Part shown: piece by piece, positions 18,899 to 28,856 of the stretch
Numbering within the stretch: position 1 is the stretch's first letter
Layout: each line of letters starts with the position of its first letter
DNA from: Antarcticimicrobium sp040365005
GTDB taxonomy: Bacteria > Pseudomonadota > Alphaproteobacteria > Rhodobacterales > Rhodobacteraceae
DNA: 64,000 nt
Assembly: GCF_040365005.1 (NCBI RefSeq)
Contig: NZ_BAABWV010000017.1
Span: 72,465-136,464 of the forward strand
Reading direction: 5' to 3'
The notes under the pieces: model-generated
What the model was told of the DNA's origin: nothing
What the model saw: only the letters and a program-made list of their open reading frames with translations
Databases searched by the model: none
Position numbers and translations under genes: made by a program

Positions 18899-20722
18899 AT
18901 GACCGCCATCAACCGCGTGAACCTTGTCCTGCGCGGCGCAGCCCGGATCGGGGTTGCGCTCTGGCTGGCGCTGGCGCCAGGCCAAGTCCTTGCACTTGAA
19001 ACCAGCTTCACCGCCCCCGGCCTGTCCGAGGACCTGAGCGAGCGGCTGCAGACCGCCTCGGCGGTGATGGGGGCCGAGGCGCGCGGGCTGGACACGGTGC
19101 AGGACCTGCTGGCCGCCGCCCAGGCCGATTATGCAACGCTGGTGCAGGTGCTCTACGACCAGGGGTATTTCAGCCCGGTGGTGCATATCCGCCTCGACGG
19201 GCGCGAGGCCGCGCATATCCCGCCCCTTCACCTGCCGCGCAGCATCGGGCGCATCGAGGTCTCGGTCGATCCGGGGCGCCCGTTCCGCTTTGGCCGGGCC
19301 GAGGTGGCGCCGCTGGCGCCGGGCACCGAGATCCCCGAGGGCTTTGCGCCCGGAGAACCGGCAAGCACCGGCCTGATCCGTGATGCCGCCGCCGCCGGGG
19401 TCGCCGGATGGCGCGCGGTTGGTCACGCCAAGGCCGGGGTGGCGGATCAGCGCATCACCGCGAATCACGCACAGGCCAGGCTGGACGCGGCGGTGCGCCT
19501 GCGCCCCGGCCCGCAACTGCGGTTCGGCAAGATGATCGTCGCCGGTCAGACCGGGGTGCGTGACGAATCGATCCGCCGCATCGCCGGCTTTCCCACCGGC
19601 GAGATCTATGACCCCGAAGCGCTGCGCACCGTCAACGCGAGGCTGCGGCGCACCGGGGCGTTTTCCTCGGTCGCGCTGGACGAGGCCGAGACCGCCAATC
19701 CCGACGGCACGCTGGACGTCACCGCCACCTTCGAAGACATGCCAAAGCGCCGCATCTCCTTCGGGGCCGAGCTGTCGTCGAGCGAGGGGCTGGACCTGAG
19801 CGCGGCCTGGATGCACCGCAACCTGTTCGGCGGCGCCGAGCGGCTGCGGCTCGAGGCGACGCTGAGCAACATCGGCGGCGGCGACGATCTGGACGGACGA
19901 ATCGCCGCGCGGCTCGACCGGCCCGACCGGCTGGGACCGGATGACAGCATCTTCTACCTGTTCGAACTGGAACGGTTGGACCGCACGAATTACGAAGTGA
20001 CGCGCGGCGGGCTGGGCATCGGGACGCGGCGGGTGTTCTCGGACAAGCTGTTCGCCGAACTGTCGCTGAACGCGCATTACGCCGATGCCGACGATGCCTT
20101 TGGCAGCAATCGGAAATTCCGGTATCTCAGCCTGCCGCTGCGGCTGGAATGGGACCGGCGCGACAGCCCGGTGAACGCGCGGGGCGGCTTCTACCTCGAC
20201 GCCGAGGCGATGCCGTTTCTCGGCGTCGCGGGCAGCGCCTCGGGCGGGCGGCTGCGACTGGACGGTCGCGCCTATCGCTCGTTCGGGCCGGCCCGGCGGA
20301 TCACCGTTGCGGGCCGGGTCCAGCTTGGCTCGGTGATCGGCGCGGCCCAGAGTGACGTCTCTCCCGACCTGCTGTTCTTTTCCGGCGGCGCCGGAACCGT
20401 GCGGGGCCAACCCTATGAATCGCTGGGCACCGCCGTGTCCGGCAGCACCCTGCTGGCCGGCGGACGCGGGTACCTGGGCGCCTCGCTGGAGTTGCGCGGG
20501 CAGATCACCGAGCGGATCTCGGCGGTGGGGTTCTATGACTACGGCGCGATCGACGCCAGCGCGGTGATCGACGGCAACAGCGTCAGCCATTCCGGCGCCG
20601 GGGTGGGCGTGCGTTATGACATCGGCGGCTTCGGGCCGATCCGGCTCGACATCGCGTTTCCGACCTCGGGCAGCACCGGCGACGGCATGCAATTCTACAT
20701 CGGGATCGGACAGGCATTTTGA
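18899..20722 (+). CDS. tamA: Outer membrane protein assembly factor TamA
   Basis: A 607-residue Omp85-family protein with signal peptide, N-terminal POTRA repeats (about residues 30-250) and a C-terminal 16-strand barrel ending in FYIGIGQAF, with the terminal aromatic needed for BAM recognition. The start at 18899 is supported by AGGGG seven bases upstream; a longer frame from 18824 lacks a better signal. TamA pairs with the inner-membrane protein TamB to insert autotransporters and to move lipids between membranes. tamB follows with a four-base overlap. Confidence 0.92.
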   Translation: MTAINRVNLVLRGAARIGVALWLALAPGQVLALETSFTAPGLSEDLSERLQTASAVMGAEARGLDTVQDLLAAAQADYATLVQVLYDQGYFSPVVHIRLDGREAAHIPPLHLPRSIGRIEVSVDPGRPFRFGRAEVAPLAPGTEIPEGFAPGEPASTGLIRDAAAAGVAGWRAVGHAKAGVADQRITANHAQARLDAAVRLRPGPQLRFGKMIVAGQTGVRDESIRRIAGFPTGEIYDPEALRTVNARLRRTGAFSSVALDEAETANPDGTLDVTATFEDMPKRRISFGAELSSSEGLDLSAAWMHRNLFGGAERLRLEATLSNIGGGDDLDGRIAARLDRPDRLGPDDSIFYLFELERLDRTNYEVTRGGLGIGTRRVFSDKLFAELSLNAHYADADDAFGSNRKFRYLSLPLRLEWDRRDSPVNARGGFYLDAEAMPFLGVAGSASGGRLRLDGRAYRSFGPARRITVAGRVQLGSVIGAAQSDVSPDLLFFSGGAGTVRGQPYESLGTAVSGSTLLAGGRGYLGASLELRGQITERISAVGFYDYGAIDASAVIDGNSVSHSGAGVGVRYDIGGFGPIRLDIAFPTSGSTGDGMQFYIGIGQAF

Positions 20723-23700
20723 CACGGGTTCTGGGCATACTGCTGACAATCGTCGCGCTCGCGGCCGGGACCGCGCGCGCGCAGGACGCAAACGACGCGG
20801 ACAAGGACGAAGCCGGCGGTCTGCTGGTGCGGTTTCTTGAAAACACCCTGTCGGACTCGAACCGCCAGATCGAGGTGACCGGGCTGGAGGGCGCCTTCAG
20901 CGCGCGCGCCACGATCGACCGGCTGACGGTCTCGGATGCGCAGGGCGTCTGGCTGACGGTCTCGGGCGCGGTGCTCGACTGGAACCGGGCGGACCTGCTG
21001 CGCGGCCGGTTCTCGGTCAACGCGCTCACCGCCGAAGAGATCATCGTCGCCCGCAAGCCGCTGCCCAGCGACGCGGTGGACCTGCCCGACGCGGAGGCGA
21101 CCCCCTTTGCCCTGCCGGAATTGCCGGTGGCGGTGGAACTGGGCGAGATCGGCGTCGATCGGTTCGAGATGGGCGAACCGCTGATGGGCATCGCCGCCGC
21201 ATTGAAGATGGCAGGCACGCTGACCCTGGCCGATGGCGCGCTCGACACGCAACTGTCGGTCACCCGGCTGGACCGGCCCGGCGATGCCGTGGACCTGCTG
21301 GCGCAGTATTCCAACGAAAGCCGCCGGATCGTGCTCGACCTCGAGATGGTCGAGGAGGCCGGAGGGCTGATCTCCACCGCGCTGAACATGCCGGGCCAGC
21401 CGCCGCTGCAGTTCACCGCCAAGGGCGACGGGCCGGTCGATGATTTCACCGCCGATATCGCCCTTGTCACCGAGGACGCCCAGCGGATCGGCGGCACGGT
21501 CCGCCTGCGCGGGAAGGACCGCCCCGAGGGGGCCGATCCCGACGCGCCGACCGGCACGGGATTCAGCGCCGATCTGGCCGGTGACATCACCCCGATGCTG
21601 CCGCTCGAGTACCGCGCCTTTTTCGGCACCGACACGCGGCTTGCGCTCGACGGGGTCAGCCAGCCGGACGGACGGCTGGAGATCGGACAGCTTGACCTGT
21701 CCGCCGACGCGCTGACGCTGAACGGCCGGCTTTCGGTGGCGGCCGGCGGCACGCTGGAGACCGCGCTGCTGCACGGGCGCATCGCGCCGCCCTCGGGCGA
21801 CAGCGTTCTGTTGCCGCTCAGCGGGCCGCAAACCCGGATCGGCGCGGCCCGGCTGACCTTACGGATGGATGGCACCGACGCCGGCGACTGGGACCTGACC
21901 CTCTCCGCCGACCAACTGGCGCGGCCCGACCTGACCCTGCGGCGCGCCGAGCTGACCGGGCGCGGCACCCTGGACCAGAGCGCCGGGCTGGCGCTCGACG
22001 GCACCCTGCGCGGCGGGTTGAACGGGCTGGACTTTTCCGATCCCGCGCTTGCGCAGGCCGTGGGACGCGAGATCACGCTGGACGGCGATTTCGCCCTCAC
22101 CGGCGGCACGCTGGACTTGCAGGGATTCGACCTGACGGGCCGCGACTATACCGCCACGCTGGACGGTACACTGGACGGGCTGGACAGCGGGTTCGAGATG
22201 GAGGGTCGGCTGCGGCTGGGTGCCTCGGACCTGGGCCGGTTCTCCGGGCTGGCCGGGCGTGACCTGGGCGGCGCGGTGACCGCCGAGCTCTCTGGCACGG
22301 GCGCCCCGCTCTCGGGCAGCTTTGACATCCGGCTCGACATGCGCGCGCAAGAGCTGTCCGCCGGGATCGACCAACTGGATTCCCTGATCGCCGGGGCCAC
22401 CGTGGTCTCGCTCGACGCAGCGCGCGACACCGACGGGCTGACGGTCCGGCAGTTCACGCTCGATGGCACCGCGCTGACCGCCGAAGCGCATGGCACGCTG
22501 GCCAGCACCGACAGCGGCTTCAGCTTTCGCGCCGCGCTGGACGACCTGACCCGGGTCACGCCCATGGTCTCGGGTCCGCTGACCCTGAGTGGCGAACTCG
22601 ACCAGGCCGACGACAACTGGCTGGGCGAGGTCACCCTGAAGGGGCCCGACAGTTCTTATGCCGATCTCAAGGGCACGGTTTCGCCCGACGGGCAGGCCGA
22701 TCTGACCTTTGACGCGCTGCTCGACCGGATTCAGCGCTTCGTGCCCGAACTGCGCGGCCAGGCCACCGCCAAGGGGACCGCCCGCCGCGATGGCTCCGGG
22801 CAATGGGTGCTCGAGACCGACGCCACCGGCCCGGCGGGCGTCTCGGCGCGGATCGCCGGCGGGTTCGACGAGGCGACCGGCACCGCCGACCTGACCGCGC
22901 AGGGCGACCTGCGGCTTGAGGCGGCGAACCCGTTCATGAAGCCCAACTCGATCACCGGCCGGGCCGAATTCGACCTCGCGCTCAAGGGGCCACCGGCACT
23001 GTCCTCGCTCAGCGGTCGGATCACCACCTCCGGCACCCGCATGGCAATCCCCTCGGCGGCGCAGACCATCGAGAACATCTCGGGCGGCGTGACGCTGGGC
23101 GGGTCCAGCGCCGATATCGCCGTCACCGCCGCGCTGGGGGCCGGCGGCGGGCTGCGCCTGTCCGGTCCGGTGGCGCTGACCCCGCCCTATGCCGGGCGCA
23201 TCGGCATCGAGTTGCAGAACCTCGTGCTCACCGACAACCAGTTCATCACCTCATCGGCCAACGGGCGGCTGCTGCTGTCGGGGCCGCTCACCGCCGGGCC
23301 GCTGCTGTCGGGGCGGATCGAGTTCGGCGAAACCGAGATCAACCTCAGCGCGGTCTCGGGCAGCGCCGCCGCCGCGCCGATCCCGCAGATCACCCACCGC
23401 AACGAACCCTCTGCCGTGCGCGACACCCGTGCGCGGGCCGGGCTGATCGACACCGGAAACGGCGCCTCGGGGCCGGCCATCGGACTCGATCTGGCGCTGA
23501 TCGCGCGCAACAAGGTCTTTGCCCGCGGCTTCGGGTTGCAGGCGGAACTGGGCGGCGCGCTGCAACTGGGCGGCACCACCGCCGCCGTGCGACCCGTGGG
23601 CCAGATCTCGCTGATCCGCGGTACCCTCGACATCATCGGGCGGCGGCTGAAACTGACCGAGGGGATCGTCTCGATGCAGGGCGACCTGACGCCCTACGTG

Positions 23701-24165
23701 CAGTTCTCGTCCTCGACCACCACCGAGGACGGCAGCGCCACGATCGAGATCTCGGGCCCGGTCGACGGCCCCTCGGTCAGAGTCTACGCAGAACCCGAAC
23801 GCCCGGCCGAGGAGGCGCTGGCGATGCTGGTCTTCGGCAGCCGGGTTGCCGACCTCTCGCCCTTCGTGATTGCCAAGATGGCGGCCTCGCTGGCCACCCT
23901 CGGGCGCTCGGGCGGCACCAAGGACAGCGTGCGCTCGGCACTCGGGGTCGATACCGTCGATATCGGCACCGACTCCAGTGGCGCCGGGCAGGTCGGCGCC
24001 GGCGCCTACCTGTCGGACAACATCTATACCGATTTCAACGTCAACACCCAGGGCGAGACCGAGCTGAACCTCAATCTCGACCTGACCAAATCGCTGACCG
24101 TGAAGGGCAGCGTCGACAACGCCGGCGACAGCGGGATCGGGTTGTTCTTCGAACGCGATTACTGA
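20719..24165 (+). CDS. tamB: Translocation and assembly module protein TamB
   Basis: A 1148-residue protein with an N-terminal signal/anchor (VLGILLTIVALAAGTARA), a very long repetitive beta region with many LDG/LSG repeats, and the C-terminal TamB (DUF490) domain with GRRLKLTEGIVSMQGDL and the last strand GIGLFFERDY. It spans the periplasm as a hydrophobic groove. The start is TTG, overlapping the tamA stop as TTGA, so translation is coupled. Its end overlaps the end of the convergent glucokinase by seven bases. Confidence 0.92.
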   Translation: MTRVLGILLTIVALAAGTARAQDANDADKDEAGGLLVRFLENTLSDSNRQIEVTGLEGAFSARATIDRLTVSDAQGVWLTVSGAVLDWNRADLLRGRFSVNALTAEEIIVARKPLPSDAVDLPDAEATPFALPELPVAVELGEIGVDRFEMGEPLMGIAAALKMAGTLTLADGALDTQLSVTRLDRPGDAVDLLAQYSNESRRIVLDLEMVEEAGGLISTALNMPGQPPLQFTAKGDGPVDDFTADIALVTEDAQRIGGTVRLRGKDRPEGADPDAPTGTGFSADLAGDITPMLPLEYRAFFGTDTRLALDGVSQPDGRLEIGQLDLSADALTLNGRLSVAAGGTLETALLHGRIAPPSGDSVLLPLSGPQTRIGAARLTLRMDGTDAGDWDLTLSADQLARPDLTLRRAELTGRGTLDQSAGLALDGTLRGGLNGLDFSDPALAQAVGREITLDGDFALTGGTLDLQGFDLTGRDYTATLDGTLDGLDSGFEMEGRLRLGASDLGRFSGLAGRDLGGAVTAELSGTGAPLSGSFDIRLDMRAQELSAGIDQLDSLIAGATVVSLDAARDTDGLTVRQFTLDGTALTAEAHGTLASTDSGFSFRAALDDLTRVTPMVSGPLTLSGELDQADDNWLGEVTLKGPDSSYADLKGTVSPDGQADLTFDALLDRIQRFVPELRGQATAKGTARRDGSGQWVLETDATGPAGVSARIAGGFDEATGTADLTAQGDLRLEAANPFMKPNSITGRAEFDLALKGPPALSSLSGRITTSGTRMAIPSAAQTIENISGGVTLGGSSADIAVTAALGAGGGLRLSGPVALTPPYAGRIGIELQNLVLTDNQFITSSANGRLLLSGPLTAGPLLSGRIEFGETEINLSAVSGSAAAAPIPQITHRNEPSAVRDTRARAGLIDTGNGASGPAIGLDLALIARNKVFARGFGLQAELGGALQLGGTTAAVRPVGQISLIRGTLDIIGRRLKLTEGIVSMQGDLTPYVQFSSSTTTEDGSATIEISGPVDGPSVRVYAEPERPAEEALAMLVFGSRVADLSPFVIAKMAASLATLGRSGGTKDSVRSALGVDTVDIGTDSSGAGQVGAGAYLSDNIYTDFNVNTQGETELNLNLDLTKSLTVKGSVDNAGDSGIGLFFERDY

Positions 24166-25088
24166 GCGACGCGGGCCAGCGCCGCCAACCCGCCCAGCGC
24201 CGCCGAATCGTCGGTGATCAGCCGCACCGGCAGCGCCGCCGCGACGGGTTGCAGCGGCCCCGGCGCATCGAGCGCGTGCAGGAACGCGGTGCGGGCGAAG
24301 GGCTGCAGGACCCCGCGCGCCATGCTTCCGGCCAGGAACAGCCCGTCGCGCGGCATGTAGGCCGCCACCAGTTCGCGGGCCATCCCCCCCATCAACTGCG
24401 CCATCAGGGTGATCGTCTCGCGCGCCGATGCATCATCGACCGCCGCCTCGACCAGCGCCGGCGCCGAAAGCACCGCACCACCTGTCCGCGCCGCGTGCAG
24501 GCGCGGCAAGCCCGGCCCGGAAAACAGCGCCTCGACACTGGGAAACCGGTCTGCCTGCGCGCCCAACGCAGCGGCGATCCCCGCAGGCAGGGCGGCATGA
24601 CCCAGTTCGGCCTCCAGCGCCACCGGCCCGGCGGGGGTCGAGCGCACCGGGCCGACGTTGAACCCGGTGCCGAAATTCACCGCCAGCGCCTGCCCGTTGC
24701 CCGCCGTTTCTTCAAAGGTGGCGGGGCGCAGATCCTCGACCTGGGCGGCGTCCAGCCCCGGCAGCGCCAGCGCCAGGGCGGTCAGGTCATTGACCACCCG
24801 CAGCGCGCCACTGTCAGGCAACCTCAGAAGTTCGGCCAGCGCAGCGCGTGAAAAATTCCAGTCACGGTTGGTGAACCGCACCTTGCCCGGCCCCACCGGC
24901 CCGGCCACGGCCAAACAGGCGCCGCTCAACGCCGGATCCCCGCACGCGCGCAGGTAGAGCGCCAGCAGATCACCCGGCCCGGCATGGCTGTCGTTGGTCC
25001 GGCGCGCGGCGCATTGCAGCCCGCCATCGCCACGCAACAGCGCCAGGCGCGTCGTGGTGCCGCCCATGTCCGCCAGCAGGATCGTCAT
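24159..25088 (-). CDS. glk: Glucokinase
   Basis: A 309-residue kinase of the bacterial glucokinase (non-ROK) family, phosphorylating glucose with ATP. It begins with the phosphate-binding LLADMGGTTTRLALL, and has NDLTALALALPGL, the NFGTGFNVGP segment and EAELGHAALP. The C-terminal FLAGSMARGVLQPF matches the family. Length is typical (about 320). It is convergent with tamB and divergent from the first exopolysaccharide glycosyltransferase, so it probably marks the end of the housekeeping block. Confidence 0.88.
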   Translation of the reverse strand: MTILLADMGGTTTRLALLRGDGGLQCAARRTNDSHAGPGDLLALYLRACGDPALSGACLAVAGPVGPGKVRFTNRDWNFSRAALAELLRLPDSGALRVVNDLTALALALPGLDAAQVEDLRPATFEETAGNGQALAVNFGTGFNVGPVRSTPAGPVALEAELGHAALPAGIAAALGAQADRFPSVEALFSGPGLPRLHAARTGGAVLSAPALVEAAVDDASARETITLMAQLMGGMARELVAAYMPRDGLFLAGSMARGVLQPFARTAFLHALDAPGPLQPVAAALPVRLITDDSAALGGLAALARVAQ

Positions 25089-25215
25089 GCGTGGCCCCCC
25101 TCCTCACATCCGTTCCCGCATGGTGCCCCAATCCGCCCCCGCCGCCAAGGTCCGGCTTGCAGGTGACGGTCCAGCGGCTAGGCTGGCGCCCGCAACAACA
25201 AGGGCAACCGGGGCG

Positions 25216-26199
25216 GTGGCGACAGTGCAGGCAACAGAACACCCGGAGATCGACGCGGTGGTGATCGGTCGCAACGAGGGCGCGCGGCTGATCGCCTGCC
25301 TCGCCTCGCTCAAGGGGCGGGCGCGGCGAATCGTCTATGTCGATTCCGGCTCCACCGATGGCAGCGTCGAATCCGCCCGGGCCACCGGCGCCGAGGTGGT
25401 GGAACTGGACATGAGCCTCCCCTTCACCGCGGCGCGGGCGCGCAACGCGGGGCTGGCGCGGCTGGCCGGGGACGGGTCGGATTTCGTACAATTGGTGGAT
25501 GGCGATTGTACAATCGCCCCCGGATGGCTCGAGACCGCCGCCAAGTTCCTCGCCACCCACCCCGAGGCCGCCGTCGCCTGCGGCCGCCGGCGCGAGGACC
25601 ATCCCGAGGCCTCGGTCTACAACCGGCTCTGCGACCGGGAGTGGGACACGCCCATAGGCGAGGCTGCGGCCTGTGGCGGCGATGCGCTGGTGCGCCGTGC
25701 GGCGGTTGCGACCGTGGGCGGGTTCAACGACGGGCTGATCGCGGGAGAGGAGCCGGACCTCTGCCTGCGCCTGCGCCGCGCCGGCTGGACCGTGTGGCGG
25801 CTGGACGCCGAGATGACCCTGCATGATGCGCGCATCCTGCGCCTTGGCCAGTGGTGGCGTCGCAGTCGCCGCGCCGGTCATGCCTTTGCCGAGGGGGCGC
25901 ATCTGCACCGCGCGGGACCGGAGCGGCACTGGGTCCGAGAAACCCGCCGCGCGCTGGCCTGGGGCGCGGGTCTGCCGCTGGCGATCCTCGCCGCGATGCT
26001 GGTCACCCCCTGGGCCGGGCTGGCACTGCTGATCTACCCGGCGCAGGTGCTGCGGCTGGCGCTGCGCGATCCCCACCCCGGACGCTGGGAGGCAGCCCTG
26101 TTCACCGTCCTGGGCAAATTCGCCGAGGCGCAGGGGGCGCTGGATTTCCACTTGCGGCGCTGGATCGGTCGGCGGCGCGGGATCCTGGAGTACAAATAG
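25216..26199 (+). CDS. Glycosyltransferase family 2, membrane-associated
   Basis: A GT-A fold glycosyltransferase. The N-terminal core is IDAVVIGRNEGARLIACL with DSGSTDGS following and VDGDC as the metal-binding DxD equivalent near residue 95. The C-terminal third has two hydrophobic segments (LPLAILAAMLVTPWAGLALL), so it sits at the inner membrane. The start is uncertain: GTG 25216 or 25225, or ATG 25120; the open frame further back overlaps glk antisense. First gene of the exopolysaccharide locus; likely transfers a sugar to a lipid-linked intermediate. Confidence 0.82.
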   Translation: MATVQATEHPEIDAVVIGRNEGARLIACLASLKGRARRIVYVDSGSTDGSVESARATGAEVVELDMSLPFTAARARNAGLARLAGDGSDFVQLVDGDCTIAPGWLETAAKFLATHPEAAVACGRRREDHPEASVYNRLCDREWDTPIGEAAACGGDALVRRAAVATVGGFNDGLIAGEEPDLCLRLRRAGWTVWRLDAEMTLHDARILRLGQWWRRSRRAGHAFAEGAHLHRAGPERHWVRETRRALAWGAGLPLAILAAMLVTPWAGLALLIYPAQVLRLALRDPHPGRWEAALFTVLGKFAEAQGALDFHLRRWIGRRRGILEYK

Positions 26200-26208
26200 G
26201 GGCGCGGA

Positions 26209-26991
26209 TCAGCCCCGGAACCGGCGCAGCTTCAATGCCCGGACCGCCTGGCGCGGCAGCACCATCGCGCTGCGCAGGTAACGCGGCACCATGCGCCAGG
26301 GGCTTCCCAGCATCCGCCACAGCCATTCCAGCCCCACCGCTCGCATCCAGCGCGGTGCGCGGACCTGGTGCCCGCCGAGAAAATCCAGCCCGGCCCCGAC
26401 CGAGGCAAAGCCGACGGCGGGCGCGATGCCGCGTCCCCGCGCCGCCAGCGCCTCCTGTTTCGGGGCGCCCAGCGCGAGAAAACAGAGCCGCACCCCGCTG
26501 TCGGACAGCTGCCGCAGGATGTCCTCGGCCGCCGGCCCCGTCGGATCGAACCCCTGCGGCGGCGCGATCCGGAGCGTGATGCGCAGCCCCGGCACCTGTC
26601 CTTCGAGCACCGCGGCGGCATCGGAGAGCGCCTGTTCGGTGCTGCCGACAAAGGCCACCTCCGCCCCCTCGTGCGCCGCCAATTGGCACAGCGGCACCAC
26701 CAGGTCAGAGCCCGGCAGCCGCGCCACCGGCCGCCCGGCGATCCGTGACAACACCGTGATCGGCCAGCCATCGGCGACCACGATATCCTGGCGCGCATAG
26801 ACCCGCGCGAAATCGGGCGAGGCGGTCATCTTGGCGAGATGGTCGAGGTTGACGGTGGCCAGCGCGAACCCCTCGCCGGCGCGGAACCGGCGGCGCACCT
26901 CGCCCAGCAGCGCGGCGCGGTCGGGAATGGTGATGCGAATGGTCTGGTCAAAGAAGCTGAATTGCACCGGCGCCCTCCGTTTCACCGGCAT
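26209..26991 (-). CDS. WecG/TagA/CpsF family glycosyltransferase
   Basis: A 260-residue protein of the GT26 family, which adds N-acetylmannosamine, its uronate, or related sugars to lipid-linked intermediates. Signatures are LATVNLDHLAKM, DGWPITVLSRI, LALGAPKQEALA, and RAPRWMRAVGLEWLWRM near the C-terminus. The start MPVKRRAPVQF was chosen; a longer frame is not family-like. It lies convergent to the preceding GT2 (9-base gap) and divergent from the polymerase-like gene. Confidence 0.88.
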   Translation of the reverse strand: MPVKRRAPVQFSFFDQTIRITIPDRAALLGEVRRRFRAGEGFALATVNLDHLAKMTASPDFARVYARQDIVVADGWPITVLSRIAGRPVARLPGSDLVVPLCQLAAHEGAEVAFVGSTEQALSDAAAVLEGQVPGLRITLRIAPPQGFDPTGPAAEDILRQLSDSGVRLCFLALGAPKQEALAARGRGIAPAVGFASVGAGLDFLGGHQVRAPRWMRAVGLEWLWRMLGSPWRMVPRYLRSAMVLPRQAVRALKLRRFRG

Positions 26992-27167
26992 AGGCCGGAT
27001 GCGGGCCCGGCGCCAGATGGCCCGGAAAAATCCCGCCCGCCCGTTGTATCGGCACCCGCTGCGCGTGCAAGATGGATCGCGCAGCGGGCGCGACAAGCCC
27101 GTCGTGACTTGCTAGACTGGCGGCGGACGCGCCGCGCCCCAACAGGAAACTCCGAGCAGACCCGATC

Positions 27168-28616
27168 ATGTCCAACGCCTTCGCTTCGCTCACGCTGCTG
27201 ACATGGCCGCTGATCTGCCTGCTCCTGTTGCGGCGGCTGCCGCTGGAGCGCGCCGTGATCTGGTGCATCCTGGGGGGCTATCTGCTGTTGCCGCCGAGGG
27301 TCGAATTCGACCTGCCGCTGGTTCCGCCGATGGACAAGACCTCGATTCCCAATCTCAGCGTGCTGGTGATCGTGGTCCTCGTCCTCGGCCTGCGGCCCAC
27401 GCTGTGGCCGAAAAGCCGCACGGCCATGGTGCTGGTCGCGCTCTATATCTTCGGCGCCGTCTTTACCGTCCTGACCAATGGCGACCCGGTGATCTATTCC
27501 CATCCGACCGAGGCGAATATCTCCTATCGCCTGCCCGGGCTGCGGCTGCACGACACGCTGTCGGTGATCGTGGACAAGACGATTGTCCTGATACCCTTCC
27601 TGCTGGGGCGGCAATTGCTGGGATCGGACAAGGGGTTGCGCGAGCTGCTGCTGGCGCTTGCGATCGGCGGGCTGGCCTATTCCCTGCCCGCCCTGATCGA
27701 GGTCCGGCTCAGCCCGCAGTTCAATATCTGGGTCTACGGGTTCTTTCAGCACAGTTTCGAGCAGATGATGCGCCAGGGCGGGTTCCGCCCCATCGTGTTC
27801 CTGCCGCATGCGCTTTGGCTGGCGCTGTTCATGTTGAGCGCACTTCTGGCCACGGCGGCCCTGACGCGCCAGGCCAATGGCCCCCGGCAGGTCAAGCTCA
27901 TCATCGCGACGATCTATCTGACCGCCGTGCTCTACCTGTGCAAGAGCCTTGCCACCCAGCTCTATGCCCTGGCGTTCCTGCCGATGGCGCTTTTCGCTGG
28001 TCGCCGGCTGACCCTGCGCCTGACGGCGATGATGGCGCTGATCGCAGTCAGCTACCCGATCCTGCGGCAGTTGGAACTGATCCCGCTCGATACCATCCTG
28101 GAGCGCGCCGCGGCGATCGATCCCGACCGGGCAAGTTCGCTTGGCTATCGCTTTACCAACGAGGAGATCCTGCTTGAGCGGGCGCGGGAGAAACCCTGGT
28201 TCGGCTGGGGCGGATGGGGGCGCAACCTGCTGCTCAACCCTGAGAGCGGCGCAGTCGAGACCATCCCAGACGGACGCTGGATCATCGTGTTCGGGACCTT
28301 CGGCTGGCTGGGCTATATCGCCGAGATGGGGCTGCTGGCGCTGCCGCTGATGCTGCTCTGGTGGCGCAGCCGACACGGGCTGCCGCGCGGGATGTCGTCG
28401 TCTGCGGCGGCGGTTGCCCTGATCCTGGCGGTGACGATGATCGACATGTTGCTGAACGCGACGCTGGTGCCGCTGGTCTGGATGTGCGCCGGGGCGCTAC
28501 TGGGCCATGCCGAACAACTGCACCCGCTCAAGGCCCGGAGCGACGCGCCCGGGCCGCTGTTCGGGACCGGTCCGGTGATCGGGCGCGAGGCCGGTCGGAA
28601 ATTCTGGCGGCAATAG
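27168..28616 (+). CDS. O-antigen ligase/polymerase-like membrane protein
   Basis: A 482-residue protein with about eleven to twelve hydrophobic segments and a large central soluble loop (about residues 310-385) that contains RFTNEEILLERAREKPWFG, the kind of motif seen in Wzy_C domains. These proteins polymerise repeat units or ligate glycan chains at the periplasmic face. In this locus it is the best candidate for the exopolysaccharide polymerase (Wzy). It is transcribed toward the PKS operon, 240 bases upstream of it. Confidence 0.78.
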   Translation: MSNAFASLTLLTWPLICLLLLRRLPLERAVIWCILGGYLLLPPRVEFDLPLVPPMDKTSIPNLSVLVIVVLVLGLRPTLWPKSRTAMVLVALYIFGAVFTVLTNGDPVIYSHPTEANISYRLPGLRLHDTLSVIVDKTIVLIPFLLGRQLLGSDKGLRELLLALAIGGLAYSLPALIEVRLSPQFNIWVYGFFQHSFEQMMRQGGFRPIVFLPHALWLALFMLSALLATAALTRQANGPRQVKLIIATIYLTAVLYLCKSLATQLYALAFLPMALFAGRRLTLRLTAMMALIAVSYPILRQLELIPLDTILERAAAIDPDRASSLGYRFTNEEILLERAREKPWFGWGGWGRNLLLNPESGAVETIPDGRWIIVFGTFGWLGYIAEMGLLALPLMLLWWRSRHGLPRGMSSSAAAVALILAVTMIDMLLNATLVPLVWMCAGALLGHAEQLHPLKARSDAPGPLFGTGPVIGREAGRKFWRQ

Positions 28617-28775
28617 CCACAATCTGTCCTTAACCAAGCCCCATTGACGGCAGATCAGGAGTGTCGATCACGAACCGTCCTGTGGTATGCTTGGGGTGGT
28701 CGGACCGGGGTCCATCGCGCATCGGCCCATGGCCCTTCTGGGGGCCGCGTTCCGGTCGCGGCGGGTGGTTCCATT

Positions 28776-28805
28776 TTGGAAACCCGGTTTCGGCGCCTAT
28801 ATACT
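28776..28805 (+). promoter_or_regulatory. Candidate sigma-70 type promoter of the PKS-NRPS operon
   Basis: TTGGAA (28776-28781) and TATACT (28800-28805) are 18 bases apart, 52 bases before the PKS start codon. The leader that follows contains an AT-rich run (CAAATTTATTTTTTGG) that is unusual in this GC-rich DNA. Found by eye only. Confidence 0.45.
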
Positions 28806-28856
28806 AGATGGTTTGAGACAAATTTATTTTTTGGTTTGGGACGAGTTGGTCTGACG

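Noticed and set aside
18806..20791. Open frame of about 660 codons antisense to tamA
   Set aside because: Shadow of a high-GC coding sequence; no domain.
28644..28856. PKS start further upstream at 28644
   Set aside because: The 71 extra residues cross a likely promoter and an AT-rich leader and have no KS similarity. ATG 28857 fits the KS N-terminus.
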